From contig NZ_CP020370.1 in assembly GCF_002813775.1 (NCBI RefSeq), positions 4,179,501 to 4,243,500 on the forward strand: a stretch of DNA of 64,000 bases. Direction: 5' to 3'. Under the pieces are notes generated by a model. That model saw only the letters and a list, made by a program, of their open reading frames with translations. It was not told where the DNA came from and did not search any database. The stretch's first letter is position 1; the number at the start of each line of letters is the position of its first letter. Origin of the DNA: Candidatus Thiodictyon syntrophicum. GTDB taxonomy: Bacteria; Pseudomonadota; Gammaproteobacteria; Chromatiales; Chromatiaceae. This document shows positions 35,544 through 43,523 of the stretch, one piece after another. Made by a program: the position numbers and the translations under genes.

Positions 35544-35666
35544 ATGTCAAACACCACCCTCGTGCTCCTGATCACCGCGGCGATCCTGGCCCAGGTGGCC
35601 GTCCTTGGGCTGTTCGGGTGGCGGCGCAAGCGCGCGCAACTGCGGCTGCTGGAACGGCCGATCTGA
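35544..35666 (+). CDS. 40-aa single-pass membrane peptide
   Basis: A small frame starting MSNTTLVLLITAAILAQVAV with one membrane helix followed by a basic tail (GWRRKRAQLRLLERPI), i.e. N-out/C-in topology by the positive-inside rule. No family is recognised. A weak GGGAC lies upstream. It may be a genuine small protein or a scrap of the degraded cytochrome region. Confidence 0.35.
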   Translation: MSNTTLVLLITAAILAQVAVLGLFGWRRKRAQLRLLERPI

Positions 35667-35688
35667 CCCTGGCGTTGTAGAGGTCCCG

Positions 35689-35967
35689 ATGAATCGCTCA
35701 ATCGTTCGTAGAGAAGTCGTTCCGTTCCTGGTGCTGTTCGGGTCCCTGATCGTCGCGACCGCGATCACCGATGCCCTGCTGCACGCCTTCGGTCTCTATT
35801 GGATCGCAACGGCAAGGCCGAGGAAGACGGGCATGAGGGTCGGGGCGGGGACGGCCGGCACGGGTCCGCCGCGCAACCCGACGGCGAGGGTGACAAGGAG
35901 TCCGAAGAGCACGATGATTAGCGCGGCGGCGCCGGCGACCGCCGCCGGCGGCGGTCATTCGCACTGA
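35689..35967 (+). CDS. membrane-anchored ORF with scrambled C-terminus
   Basis: Starts MNRSIVRREVVPFLVLFGSL with AGAGGT upstream. The first 40 residues form a believable membrane helix (VVPFLVLFGSLIVATAITDALLHAF). From about residue 42 it becomes Arg/Thr/Pro-rich. The opposite strand there encodes a hydrophobic stretch (AALIIVLFGLLVTLAVGL), suggesting that two broken membrane-protein genes have been joined end to end. Function unknown. Confidence 0.3.
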   Translation: MNRSIVRREVVPFLVLFGSLIVATAITDALLHAFGLYWIATARPRKTGMRVGAGTAGTGPPRNPTARVTRSPKSTMISAAAPATAAGGGHSH

Positions 35968-36077
35968 CGCGGTGACGCCCACCGCCGCGTCAGCGACAGG
36001 TCCCAGGGCGCCCCCGGTTCGCCCCGGAGCCTTCCATCCTTATCCAACCGGATTGAGTCATCAGGAGTTTCGTCACG

Positions 36078-37154
36078 ATGAGATCCAAAGCGACCCTACT
36101 GCTCGGCAGCGCCCTGACCCTTGGCGTCGCCTTGCCGTCGCTGGCGGCGGACTGGCAGGCCCTGCCCGATCAGGCCCCGTCCCCGGCAGACAACCCGACG
36201 ACCAAGGCCAAGGTCCAACTCGGCAAGACCCTCTTTTTCGACCCGCGCTTCTCGGAGCACGGGACCCTGTCCTGCAATTCCTGCCACAACGTCATGGCCG
36301 GGGGCGACGACAACCGTCCCAACTCCATCGGGATGCATGACGCCCGCGGCGGGCGCAGTGCCCCGACGGTGTGGAATGCCGCCTTCTACTCAGTGCAGTT
36401 CTGGGATGGACGCGCCGCAACCCTGGAAGACCAGGCCAAGGGGCCGCTGGTCAACCCCATCGAGATGGGCATGGGGAGCCTGCAGGACGTGCTGGGGCGG
36501 ATCGACAAAATTCCGGGATATAAGCCGCTGTTCGAGGCGGCCTTCCCGGGCGAGGCCCAGCCGATCAGCGCCGACAATGCCGCCAAAGCGGTCGCCGCCT
36601 TCGAGCGGACCCTGATCACCCCCAACTCACCCTATGACCGCTATGTCAAGGGCAATAAAAAGGCCCTCACCGAGCAGCAGGTGCGTGGGATGAAAACCTT
36701 CGACTCGTTAGGCTGTACCTCCTGCCACTCCGGCGCCAACTTCAGCGGCCCGACGCTTCCGATCGGCACCGGCTTTTACATGAAGTTCCCCACCTACCCG
36801 GGCAGCGACTATGACGCCAAGTATCAGCTGACCGCGGACCAGGGCCGTTTCGAGGCGACCAAGCAGGAGGCCGATCGGAATCTGTGGCGGGTCCCCACCC
36901 TGCGCAACATCGCGCTGACCGCGCCCTATATCAGCAACGGCCAGGTGCCGACCCTGGACGAGGCGGTGCGGGTCATGGCCAAGACCCAGTTGAACAAGGA
37001 CCTGACCGACGCCCAGGCGGCGGACCTGGTGGCCTTCCTCAACGCCCTGACCGGTGAGTTCCCCGTAATTACGATGCCGCGTCTGCCGGCCAGCCCCAAT
37101 ATGAGCGTGATCCCGCCCGTCGATCCGCATCTGAAGGAAAAGCCGCACGGCTGA
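36078..37154 (+). CDS. di-haem cytochrome c peroxidase (MauG/CCP family)
   Basis: A 358-aa periplasmic enzyme expected to reduce H2O2 to water with electrons from a c-type cytochrome. A signal peptide covers residues 1-23 (SLA-A). Two haem-binding CxxCH motifs are present: C66-N-S-C-H70 and C213-T-S-C-H217. Typical segments include LGKTLFFDPRFSEHGTLSC, GGRSAPTVWNAAFYSVQFWDGRAATLEDQA, NPIEMG and WRVPTLRNIALTAPYISNGQVPTLDEAV. In the last motif the usual H of 'PYMHNG' is Ser. It is monocistronic and followed by a palindromic repeat. Confidence 0.95.
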   Translation: MRSKATLLLGSALTLGVALPSLAADWQALPDQAPSPADNPTTKAKVQLGKTLFFDPRFSEHGTLSCNSCHNVMAGGDDNRPNSIGMHDARGGRSAPTVWNAAFYSVQFWDGRAATLEDQAKGPLVNPIEMGMGSLQDVLGRIDKIPGYKPLFEAAFPGEAQPISADNAAKAVAAFERTLITPNSPYDRYVKGNKKALTEQQVRGMKTFDSLGCTSCHSGANFSGPTLPIGTGFYMKFPTYPGSDYDAKYQLTADQGRFEATKQEADRNLWRVPTLRNIALTAPYISNGQVPTLDEAVRVMAKTQLNKDLTDAQAADLVAFLNALTGEFPVITMPRLPASPNMSVIPPVDPHLKEKPHG

Positions 37155-37162
37155 TCGCCATC

Positions 37163-37297
37163 GGCCTTGATCATCACTCCGGCCACGCGCCCTTGCGGCA
37201 ACCCGTCGCGGCCGGGGGGCCGCTCCTACGCCGTAGGAGCGGCCCCCCGGCCGCGACGGCTGTCACCCTCGAGGTGGCCGGAGTTATGATCGAGGCC
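37163..37297. repeat. MITE-like palindrome, copy 3
   Basis: Outer arms GGCCTTGATCATCACTCCGG / CCGGAGTTATGATCGAGGCC enclose a perfect palindrome around GGGGGGCCGCTCCTACG. It begins 8 bp after the peroxidase stop and could serve as its terminator. Confidence 0.85.
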
Positions 37298-37317
37298 CCC
37301 GTCATCCGCAGCGCCGA

Positions 37318-37346
37318 GGATGGGTAGAGCGAAGCGAAACCCATCC
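37318..37346. repeat. GGATGGGTA-type hairpin repeat
   Basis: GGATGGGT and ACCCATCC flank AGAGCGAAGCGAA. It is the same family as 26619-26646. Confidence 0.7.
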
Positions 37347-37385
37347 AACCACGCCCGGGGAGGAGTTGAACGGTCACTTGTCGCA

Positions 37386-37491
37386 CCGTTGTCGTTGTCG
37401 TTGTCGAAATCGGAGGAGCGATGCAATAGCCCCGATTACGACAACGACAACGATAGTATTCGTGTTCAGCTTGTCCTTGACTCGTTACTCC
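37386..37491. repeat. inverted hexanucleotide repeat element, copy 2
   Basis: CGTTGTCGTTGTCGTTGTCG, then AAATCGG, a 27-bp centre, CCGATTACGACAACGACAAC and the tail CAGCTTGTCCTTGACTCGTT. It shares arms and tail with 32639-32811. Its right end overlaps the last codons of btaB, so the tail contributes the btaB stop codon. Confidence 0.8.
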
Positions 37492-38222
37492 GGCGCATGA
37501 TCACCCCCCGGCAACCGCCCGATAAAGACGTAATAGGGCACCCGCAACCCGGGCAGATAGGGAACCGGGGCCCGGTGCTGCGTCAATCGATGCGCCGGCA
37601 GCAACCGGCGCAGCAGGCGCAGGTGGGCCGGGTCGGGGCGCACCCCGTCATGGGCGAACCAGCGCGGCCAGAACCAGCGGGTCAGGGCCCCGTGGTAGAC
37701 CAACCCCGGCACGGGGATGGGGTCTGACACATAAAAGTCCACCACACCCAGTGCGCCGCCCGGCTTGAGCATGGTCAAGGCATTGCGCAGCGCGCCCTCC
37801 CAGTCCGGGATCATGGTGAGCGAGTAGGAGAAATAGACCAGATCCACCGGGCGGGCCGGACTGTAGGTCACCGCATCGGCCTCCACCACCCGGACATTGG
37901 GCAACCGGCGGGTCCGTCGCCGCGCCTGCTCCAACAGGGCCGGGCACAGGTCGACCAGCTCGACCGACTCCAGGGTGCTCAGGCGCTCCCCCAGAAACCC
38001 CAGGTTGCGCCCGGTGCCGGCGCCCAGTTCGACCACGCTGGCCCCGGGGCGCGGGGCCAACTGCCACAGCAGTTCCGCGCGACCGTGCAGCAATCGCTCG
38101 CGGAAGGCGTCGTAGTGCTCGGCCTGGGGACCGTAGAAGGCCTGCAGGCGCGCGGCCAGGGCGCCGTGCCGGGGCTGCCCGCGCATCAGGCTCAGCAGGA
38201 CCTGGGCATCGCTGCGGCCCAT
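37485..38222 (-). CDS. btaB: BtaB, S-adenosylmethionine N-methyltransferase
   Basis: A 245-aa enzyme that adds three methyl groups to the amino group of diacylglyceryl-homoserine, completing the betaine lipid DGTS at the membrane. A class I methyltransferase fold is evident: VVELGAGTGRNLGFL (SAM-binding motif I), VELVDLCPALLEQA, VVEADAVTYSP and FSYSLTMIPDWEGALRNAL. The C-terminal FYVSDPIPVPGLVYHGALTRWFWPRWFAHDGVRP segment is typical of BtaB. It starts 2 bp after the btaA stop (TGACCATG), so the two are co-translated. The order btaA-btaB is the same as in other bacteria. Confidence 0.93.
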   Translation of the reverse strand: MGRSDAQVLLSLMRGQPRHGALAARLQAFYGPQAEHYDAFRERLLHGRAELLWQLAPRPGASVVELGAGTGRNLGFLGERLSTLESVELVDLCPALLEQARRRTRRLPNVRVVEADAVTYSPARPVDLVYFSYSLTMIPDWEGALRNALTMLKPGGALGVVDFYVSDPIPVPGLVYHGALTRWFWPRWFAHDGVRPDPAHLRLLRRLLPAHRLTQHRAPVPYLPGLRVPYYVFIGRLPGGDHAPE

Positions 38223-38224
38223 GG

Positions 38225-39424
38225 TCAGGCCCCCGCCAGGTCGGCGACATGAAAGCCGGCATAGGTGTGGACCCGGTCCCGCCGCTGGAGGTCATGCGCC
38301 AGCCGCGGGTGGAAGACGAGGCGTTCGCGCAGACGCTCGCGGCCGGCCCCGACCTCGATGGCGTCGAGATAGGCGGGGGCGGCGTGGGCACTGCGGAAGA
38401 TGACCCGGGCCCGTGGGGTCGCCCGCGCCAGAATGGCCGTCCACTCCTCCGCCAGTGCCTCGGGATAGTAGGAGCTCATCCAGTCCATGTGATCGAGCAG
38501 CACGAACTTGGAGATGCGCTCCTGCGTCTGTTGCAGGAAGGCGGTCACGGTGCAGGTGTACGGCACCACGCGGTCCGCCAGCCCCGCCTTGAGGGCCGCG
38601 AAGTTCTTTGGCTTCAGATACTCGGGGCAGCAGGCCGGGGTATAGCGCCCGTTGAGATAGACCATCCAGAAATAGTTGGTCCAGACCGGCAGTTCGCGGA
38701 AGACGTACTCGACCGCCTCGCGGATGAAGCCCGCCACCCCGCGGTGGTGCTGCGCCTGGACCTGGCGGCGCTGGGCATAGGGCACGCCGAGCAGGCTCAT
38801 GGTGAGTTGGCGCGACAGGGTCCAGTTCATGCCCGCGCCCCACATCAGGGGCGCGACCTGGGTATCGTAGACGGCCCGCTGGCCCCTGAGCGAGTCCGCC
38901 TGGAGCAACTCATCGATGCCGGCCGCCAGACGCGGGCGGACCCGCAGGTAGGCGCGGAAGGCGCGCGCCACGGTCCCGGCGAGCCCCTGAAAGTAGAAGC
39001 TGCCGTGCCCCGGGTCGAACCAGTGCAGCCGCTCGTCCCAGAAGCGCTGCGCGAAGGGCGAGAGGTCGGCGCGCAGGGCCTCGTGATAGAGGGCGCGGTG
39101 GTGCTGATGAACACCGCCGCCGAACAGGGCGAAGAAGTCCTCGAAGGCGAGGTGCCGGATGCCGGCCAGCTTCAGTTCCAGGAGCGCCGTCTGGCGCGGA
39201 TTGGCGTCCACCGCGTGGATACGCCGCGGCCCGGCCAGCGCATAGTCCAGCACGTTACACCCGGCGCTCGTGATGACCAGCAGGGTATCGTCCGGCCTCA
39301 GGGCCAGGGCCAGGCGGTCGACCGCCGGGTCCTCCCAGCAGGTGTTGTAGACCAGTGAGCGGGAATAGATGGCGTTGAAGACGGCGTGGTCGATGCGGTC
39401 GCGCAGGGTCAGGGCAGCTTTCAC
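38225..39424 (-). CDS. btaA: BtaA, 3-amino-3-carboxypropyl transferase
   Basis: A 399-aa DUF3419 protein that transfers the 3-amino-3-carboxypropyl group of S-adenosylmethionine to diacylglycerol, the first step of betaine-lipid synthesis. Recognisable are YSRSLVYNTCWEDPAVDRLAL, ITSAGCNVLDYALAGPRRIHAVDANPRQTALLELK, FFALFGGG and LLDHMDWMSSY. It is full length. Betaine lipids normally replace phospholipids under phosphate limitation; a single Pho-box-like half-site (CTGTCAT on the minus strand, 39450-39456) lies upstream of the start, but without a second clear half-site. phoU is divergent, 480 bp away. Confidence 0.95.
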   Translation of the reverse strand: MKAALTLRDRIDHAVFNAIYSRSLVYNTCWEDPAVDRLALALRPDDTLLVITSAGCNVLDYALAGPRRIHAVDANPRQTALLELKLAGIRHLAFEDFFALFGGGVHQHHRALYHEALRADLSPFAQRFWDERLHWFDPGHGSFYFQGLAGTVARAFRAYLRVRPRLAAGIDELLQADSLRGQRAVYDTQVAPLMWGAGMNWTLSRQLTMSLLGVPYAQRRQVQAQHHRGVAGFIREAVEYVFRELPVWTNYFWMVYLNGRYTPACCPEYLKPKNFAALKAGLADRVVPYTCTVTAFLQQTQERISKFVLLDHMDWMSSYYPEALAEEWTAILARATPRARVIFRSAHAAPAYLDAIEVGAGRERLRERLVFHPRLAHDLQRRDRVHTYAGFHVADLAGA

Positions 39425-39625
39425 GGCAGGGCTCTTGAGGCTCGTGGCGATGACAGATCCGCGAGTCTAGGGGCCGATCATGACCTCACGGTGACCGGCG
39501 TGCGACCGCCGTGTTGCGGACCGGCGCCGTTCGACCTCGATCCAGACCTTCGCCGGACGCTGGACCCGCAGGACCGCCTCCTGCGGGTCACTGCCGTCAA
39601 GCCAAGCGCCGCGGCCCAGGCGTCT

Positions 39626-39677
39626 GGAGTCCAAGGCTTCAGCCTTGGAGCCCGCCAAGGCTGAAGCCTTGGACTCC
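39626..39677. repeat. perfect hairpin between btaA and phoU
   Basis: GGAGTCCAAGGCTTCAGCCT and its complement form a 52-bp near-perfect palindrome with a tiny loop. The surrounding 39425-39890 spacer holds no gene; it must contain the divergent btaA and phoU promoters. Confidence 0.8.
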
Positions 39678-39908
39678 ATGCAGAGGCGACGCGCTCGGCG
39701 GGTGGGTGCGTTGCGGCGGCGGCCGGACCTGGCGCGGCGGGGGCTCGACCTGTTTCACATCCATAGCCCCTGAGTCGCCCACGACCGCGGGCCGCTGCCC
39801 GGTGTCGGATCGCCGATCAGCAAACCGTCAACTTTTTCGCTAAGGTAGAGACTAATGTCCGTCCGTTCTCAGGCGGACGATCCCTGACACAGAACCGGAG
39901 GAAGCACC

Positions 39909-40577
39909 TTGCCCCAGTCACCGCTGTTGGTCGAAAAGAAGCGCGAGGCGTTGAAAGAGGCGCTGTTGGTCATGGGTGGCCAAGTGGAACAGGCCCTTCG
40001 CAAGTCACTGGAGGCCTTGCGTGGGCAGGACCTCGGCCTGGCCCGGGAGATCGTTTCCGGCGACGCGGCCATCAACCGGCAGCGCCGTCTGCTGGAGCAA
40101 GAGGCCCTGCTGGTGCTCGCCGCCTACAAGCCCGCGGGCCTGGATCTGCGCCTGATCGGCGCCTCCATGGAACTGGTTGCGGAATTGGAGCGGATCGGGG
40201 ACTACGCGGCCGACGTGGCCCGGATTCTGCTGCGCCACGCGCAGCCGCCGCTGCCGGCGCCGCTCCTCGCTCGGGTCGCGGACATGGGCGACGCGGCCGT
40301 GGACATGCTGCGCGATGCGCTGGTGGCCTACGGCCAGGCGGGCGGCGACGCGCCGCTGGCGCGACTGGTGGCCAGCCGCGACGATCAGATTGACGCCCTC
40401 CAGTCGGAACTGATCGACGCCATCGCCGTGCTGATTGGCGATGATCCGCGGCAGGCGGCGCCGGGGATCGCCCTGTCTTGGGTGACGCACCTCTACGAGC
40501 GCGTCGCCGACCGGGCGACGAACATCGCCGAGCGGGTGGTCTACATCGCCACCGGCGAGACCCCCGATCTGGATTGA
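39909..40577 (+). CDS. phoU: PhoU-family phosphate regulator
   Basis: A 222-aa protein with two PhoU three-helix repeats. Repeat 1 contains MGGQVEQALRKSLEAL, GDAAINRQRRLLEQEALLVLA and GLDLRLIGASMELVAELERIGDYAADVA. Repeat 2 contains MGDAAVDMLRDALVAY, ASRDDQIDALQSELI and THLYERVADRATNIAERVVYIATGE. The conserved E-R-(I/V)-(G/A)-D-x-A signature of metal-binding PhoU occurs twice. The start is a TTG preceded by GGAGGA at the right spacing. No pst or phoBR genes are nearby; PhoU represses Pho signalling when phosphate is plentiful, fitting the betaine-lipid genes alongside. Confidence 0.92.
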   Translation: MPQSPLLVEKKREALKEALLVMGGQVEQALRKSLEALRGQDLGLAREIVSGDAAINRQRRLLEQEALLVLAAYKPAGLDLRLIGASMELVAELERIGDYAADVARILLRHAQPPLPAPLLARVADMGDAAVDMLRDALVAYGQAGGDAPLARLVASRDDQIDALQSELIDAIAVLIGDDPRQAAPGIALSWVTHLYERVADRATNIAERVVYIATGETPDLD

Positions 40578-40604
40578 GGGGCGCCCGGCGCGCACCGACC
40601 GGGG

Positions 40605-41066
40605 TCACTCGGCGACGATCGGCCCCTTGGTTCCGGCATCGAAATCCGTCCAGGAGTCCTCGCCCTGCAAACGCCGGTCCCCCTGGATGGTATAGGTGAT
40701 CTTGCCGTCGCGGAATACCAGCGCGCCGTCGCTGCGTTTGGCCTTCACGCGCTTGCCGCTCACCCAGACCTGCTCTTTGGCGTTGATGCGGATGGTCGCC
40801 ACCGTCGCTCCCGACGCGGCCTTGGCAACCCATTGCCCGGCATAAGGGGTCTGGCCGGCGGCTGCCGCCTTGTTGGCGGGGGCGTCCGCCACGAAACCGG
40901 CCTTGGCGTTTTCCTTCCTGGTCTTGTTGATGTCGCAGCCCTGCGCTTCGGAGACTTGCGTGCAGCCGGAGCGTTCGAGCAGCCGGCGGTAGTGCGCGTC
41001 GATGGCCTGGGCGGAGCTTGATGCCAGGAGCACAATGCCGGCGGCGAGGAGCGATGGCGTCTTCAT
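40605..41066 (-). CDS. periplasmic protein, unknown function
   Basis: A 153-aa protein starting MKTPSLLAAGIVLLASSSAQA at 41066, a clean signal peptide cleaved after AQA. The mature part has two Cys residues (RSGCTQVSEAQGCDINK) that could form a disulfide, and a C-terminal beta-rich region (ATVATIRINAKEQVWVSGKRVKAKRSDGALVFRDGKITYTIQGD). No family is recognised. It converges on phoU with 27 bp between them. A longer upstream frame is not supported. Confidence 0.7.
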   Translation of the reverse strand: MKTPSLLAAGIVLLASSSAQAIDAHYRRLLERSGCTQVSEAQGCDINKTRKENAKAGFVADAPANKAAAAGQTPYAGQWVAKAASGATVATIRINAKEQVWVSGKRVKAKRSDGALVFRDGKITYTIQGDRRLQGEDSWTDFDAGTKGPIVAE

Positions 41067-41193
41067 AGGTATTGACCTCATTCGGAGCGGTTGGATGAGC
41101 GCAGCGGAGTGAATGGGAGTGGTCGGCCGCCGGGTGGCCGCGATGATGACGAAGGCCGCGCCCCACTGCCGGCCATGACCGGCGCGGCGGCGG

Positions 41194-41688
41194 TTATCGG
41201 GAGTCCTCGCCGGCCTGGGCGCCGACCGGCTGCGGGGGCAGCGCAAAGGTCGGGGTCAAACCGGCCACGCAGGACTTGTCCAGCGGCACCGTGGGATTCT
41301 CGATGAAGGCCACGCCCAGGTCCCGGGCGCATTGGGAGAAGGCCAGCGCGCCGTGCCCGGCCTCGGGGAAGACGATGGCCTGGCCGCGGGGCAGGTGGCG
41401 CGCCGTCTCCGGTCCCCAGCTCGTGGCGGTCTGGGTGTCCATCTTGCCGGAGAAGACCAGGGTCGGGATGTCCGCGGTCACCGGGTCGTGGAAGCCGGGC
41501 CGGTAGTGCTTGGGGAATAGTTCGCAACTGGCGTAGAAGCCACCGATCAAGTCATCCGCCGCCTGCGTGGCCTCTGCTGGCCAGAGATAGTCCTGGTGCA
41601 GCCGTGCGCTCATGGCCGCGGCCCCGGCGGGGGAGTTGAAGTCCATGTCCTCCTGACAGGCGTACATCAGGGTCTGGAAGCCGTTCTC
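41194..41688 (-). pseudogene. TAP-like alpha/beta hydrolase, C-terminal remnant
   Basis: The surviving 164 codons contain the C-terminal part of a tripeptidyl-aminopeptidase-like hydrolase: VFSGKMDTQTATSWGPETARHLPRG (catalytic Asp region) and FPEAGHGAL (catalytic His), followed by a Cys-rich tail with CVAGLTP. Reading upstream, an in-frame TAA stands immediately before ENGFQTLMYACQED, and the nucleophile-elbow half is absent. The break at about 41689 adjoins AT-rich sequence of unknown origin. Confidence 0.7.
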
Positions 41689-41940
41689 TTAGACTTACAC
41701 AAACCTACACATAGGCAGATTCAGTGCTAAGTTCCTGCTTCAACGAGGCTTGTGCCGAACCCGGTAGTCGCCGACGCAATCACAACGGGACCTGCTTTTC
41801 TTTGCCTTTACATGACCCGTGCCCGTGACCCCTTCCCGCGCGCCCCCAGACCTGACCCGATCCGCTCCATCGCTCGCTAATGCGACCCCGCCGCTTCAGG
41901 CAAAAACGCATCGTCGAATAATTGCTGACAGGTAAACGGA

Positions 41941-43103
41941 GGCACTGGTTCAGTTTAATTCCTGTTTACAAGACATTGAAATATATGTAATATATCTAGT
42001 TCGGCGCGGGTTTCCGTCACTTTTTGAATAAGTGAGAACTTCTTGAACGGACAATGGACATGCCCTCATTGCAATTCACAGAATTGTCGGCATCACAAGA
42101 CGTATCAAACCGGTCATAACGGTACGCGTTTGCTGTGGCGATGTCAAAGTTGCAATAGGCTCTTTTCCGAGACCAAAGCCACCCTTATCGAGGGGCTCAG
42201 GAAACCGACCAGCTTCATCATTCAAGTGCTCAAAACGCGCACTGAGGGGATCGGCTTGAACGCCGCCTGCCGGGCCTTCGCGATTGCGAAGAATACGTTG
42301 CTCCTATGGGAGCGTCGCCTGGCCGATTGCAAGGATGTGCTGGTCATATATGCCCTGACGCACACCTTTATTGAGCAACTGATCGAAGGTGATGAGCTTT
42401 ATACGAAAGTGAATAGGAATGTCCCCCCGGAGGATTGTGAAGGCTGGACGATCGTACTGATGGAAAGGGCAAGTCGATTTATCTGGGCGCTTCAGTGCGG
42501 GAAAAAGGATCGCAGCCTATTTTCATATGCCATACAAATACTTAGAGATGTCATCCTGCGTACTGGCGATGTCACTCTAGTCACCGACGGGGAACGTCGG
42601 TATGGCAATCTCCTGTTTGAAATTTGCCACGAAGTATTGCGAACCGGAAAACGCGGCCGCCCACCGAAAGTGCTTCGTCGCGGTGTGAAGGTGCGCCTTA
42701 AGAATAAAGGGAAAGGAACTGATAGAACGGGGCACTCGCGTCCCAAATACGAAACCCCTCATCCGGAGCATCCAGAAACCGATCAAGATGTGACGCCAGC
42801 CGATATTCATGCTAATCATTTGGAAGCATCGAACGCTTCATTTCGGCGAAAGAATTCTGCTTATCGCCGCCGAACGAATACGTACGCGAAGAGCATTTCT
42901 GGTTTGCAAAGAACATTGGATATGTTGTGGATTGTCCATAACTTTATTCGCAGCCACTTCACGACAAAACAGGTTCCTGCGGTGGCTCTGGGGATTCTCC
43001 AGCAGGGACTCTCGTGGGATGAGGTCCTTAGAGTTCGACAGCCCAGGTTATAAAAATACTACAAAAACATAAGGATAAGGAAGAACCAAACTGAACCAGT
43101 GCC
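41941..43103 (+). mobile_element. IS1-like element, copy B, 1163 bp
   Basis: The same element as 17637-18799, with the terminal repeat GGCACTGGTTCAGTTT at both ends. An 8-bp target duplication TAAACGGA is exact (41933-41940 and 43104-43111), proving a simple and recent insertion. Confidence 0.97.
42043..43053 (+). CDS. IS1-like transposase, copy B
   Basis: A 336-aa transposase, identical in protein sequence to that of copy A: an N-terminal zinc ribbon with two CxxC pairs, and a DDE core with D in EGDELYT, D in VTDGERR and E in NHLEASNASF. It starts at TTG. The intact frame and duplicated target indicate an element active until recently. Confidence 0.85.
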   Translation: MNGQWTCPHCNSQNCRHHKTYQTGHNGTRLLWRCQSCNRLFSETKATLIEGLRKPTSFIIQVLKTRTEGIGLNAACRAFAIAKNTLLLWERRLADCKDVLVIYALTHTFIEQLIEGDELYTKVNRNVPPEDCEGWTIVLMERASRFIWALQCGKKDRSLFSYAIQILRDVILRTGDVTLVTDGERRYGNLLFEICHEVLRTGKRGRPPKVLRRGVKVRLKNKGKGTDRTGHSRPKYETPHPEHPETDQDVTPADIHANHLEASNASFRRKNSAYRRRTNTYAKSISGLQRTLDMLWIVHNFIRSHFTTKQVPAVALGILQQGLSWDEVLRVRQPRL

Positions 43104-43523
43104 TAAACGGACAGATGACGGGAAAAGTTGACTCTGGCAGACCGGTTTCGCGCTCCGCCTCAATCACCGCCAACTGATAGGCTTGGGTGATCGCCCAATC
43201 AAGATGCGATTTCAGACTTGGATTGTCTTCGAGGTGCAACTTCAAACGAATTCGCTGCTCCTTGATCGACAGCCGCCAGGAGTTCCCCTGGCGACCGGTC
43301 TGGAAACGCCATTTCAGCAGATGCGGAAGTAACACGACCAGGCGGTTAACGAGCTCTCGTCGTTCACTGCGGCCCATACTCTCGATCTCCTCGGCGACGT
43401 GGGCAAGATCGACCGCAGCCAGTTGCCCGGCTCGCAACAGGCCGGCCTGTTCGCTTGCCCAAGCGTAAAAGTCGCGCTCGTATAGATCCGCTACCGATCG
43501 TTCAATCATATCAGCGCCCATTG

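Larger units (their letters stand above)
41877..43521 (-). pseudogene. DUF29 gene interrupted near its 3' end by an IS
   Basis: The 5' part (43521-43104) starts MGADMIERSVADLYERDFYAW and shows the DUF29 pattern EIESMGRSERRELVNRLVVLLPHLLKWRFQ...SWRLSIKEQR. At CPF the frame enters the IS. Deleting 41941-43103 and one copy of TAAACGGA continues it as TCQQLFDDAFLPEAAGSH, the expected DUF29 ending, with its stop at 41877-41879 (157 aa in total). Its ATG lies 2 bp after the DUF499 stop, so it belongs to the defence-like operon. As it stands, the product has an alternative 21-residue tail encoded by the IS. Confidence 0.9.

Noticed and set aside
39425-39500. full Pho box upstream of btaA
   Set aside because: Only one CTGTCAT half-site is present. 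The second half at the proper spacing does not match.
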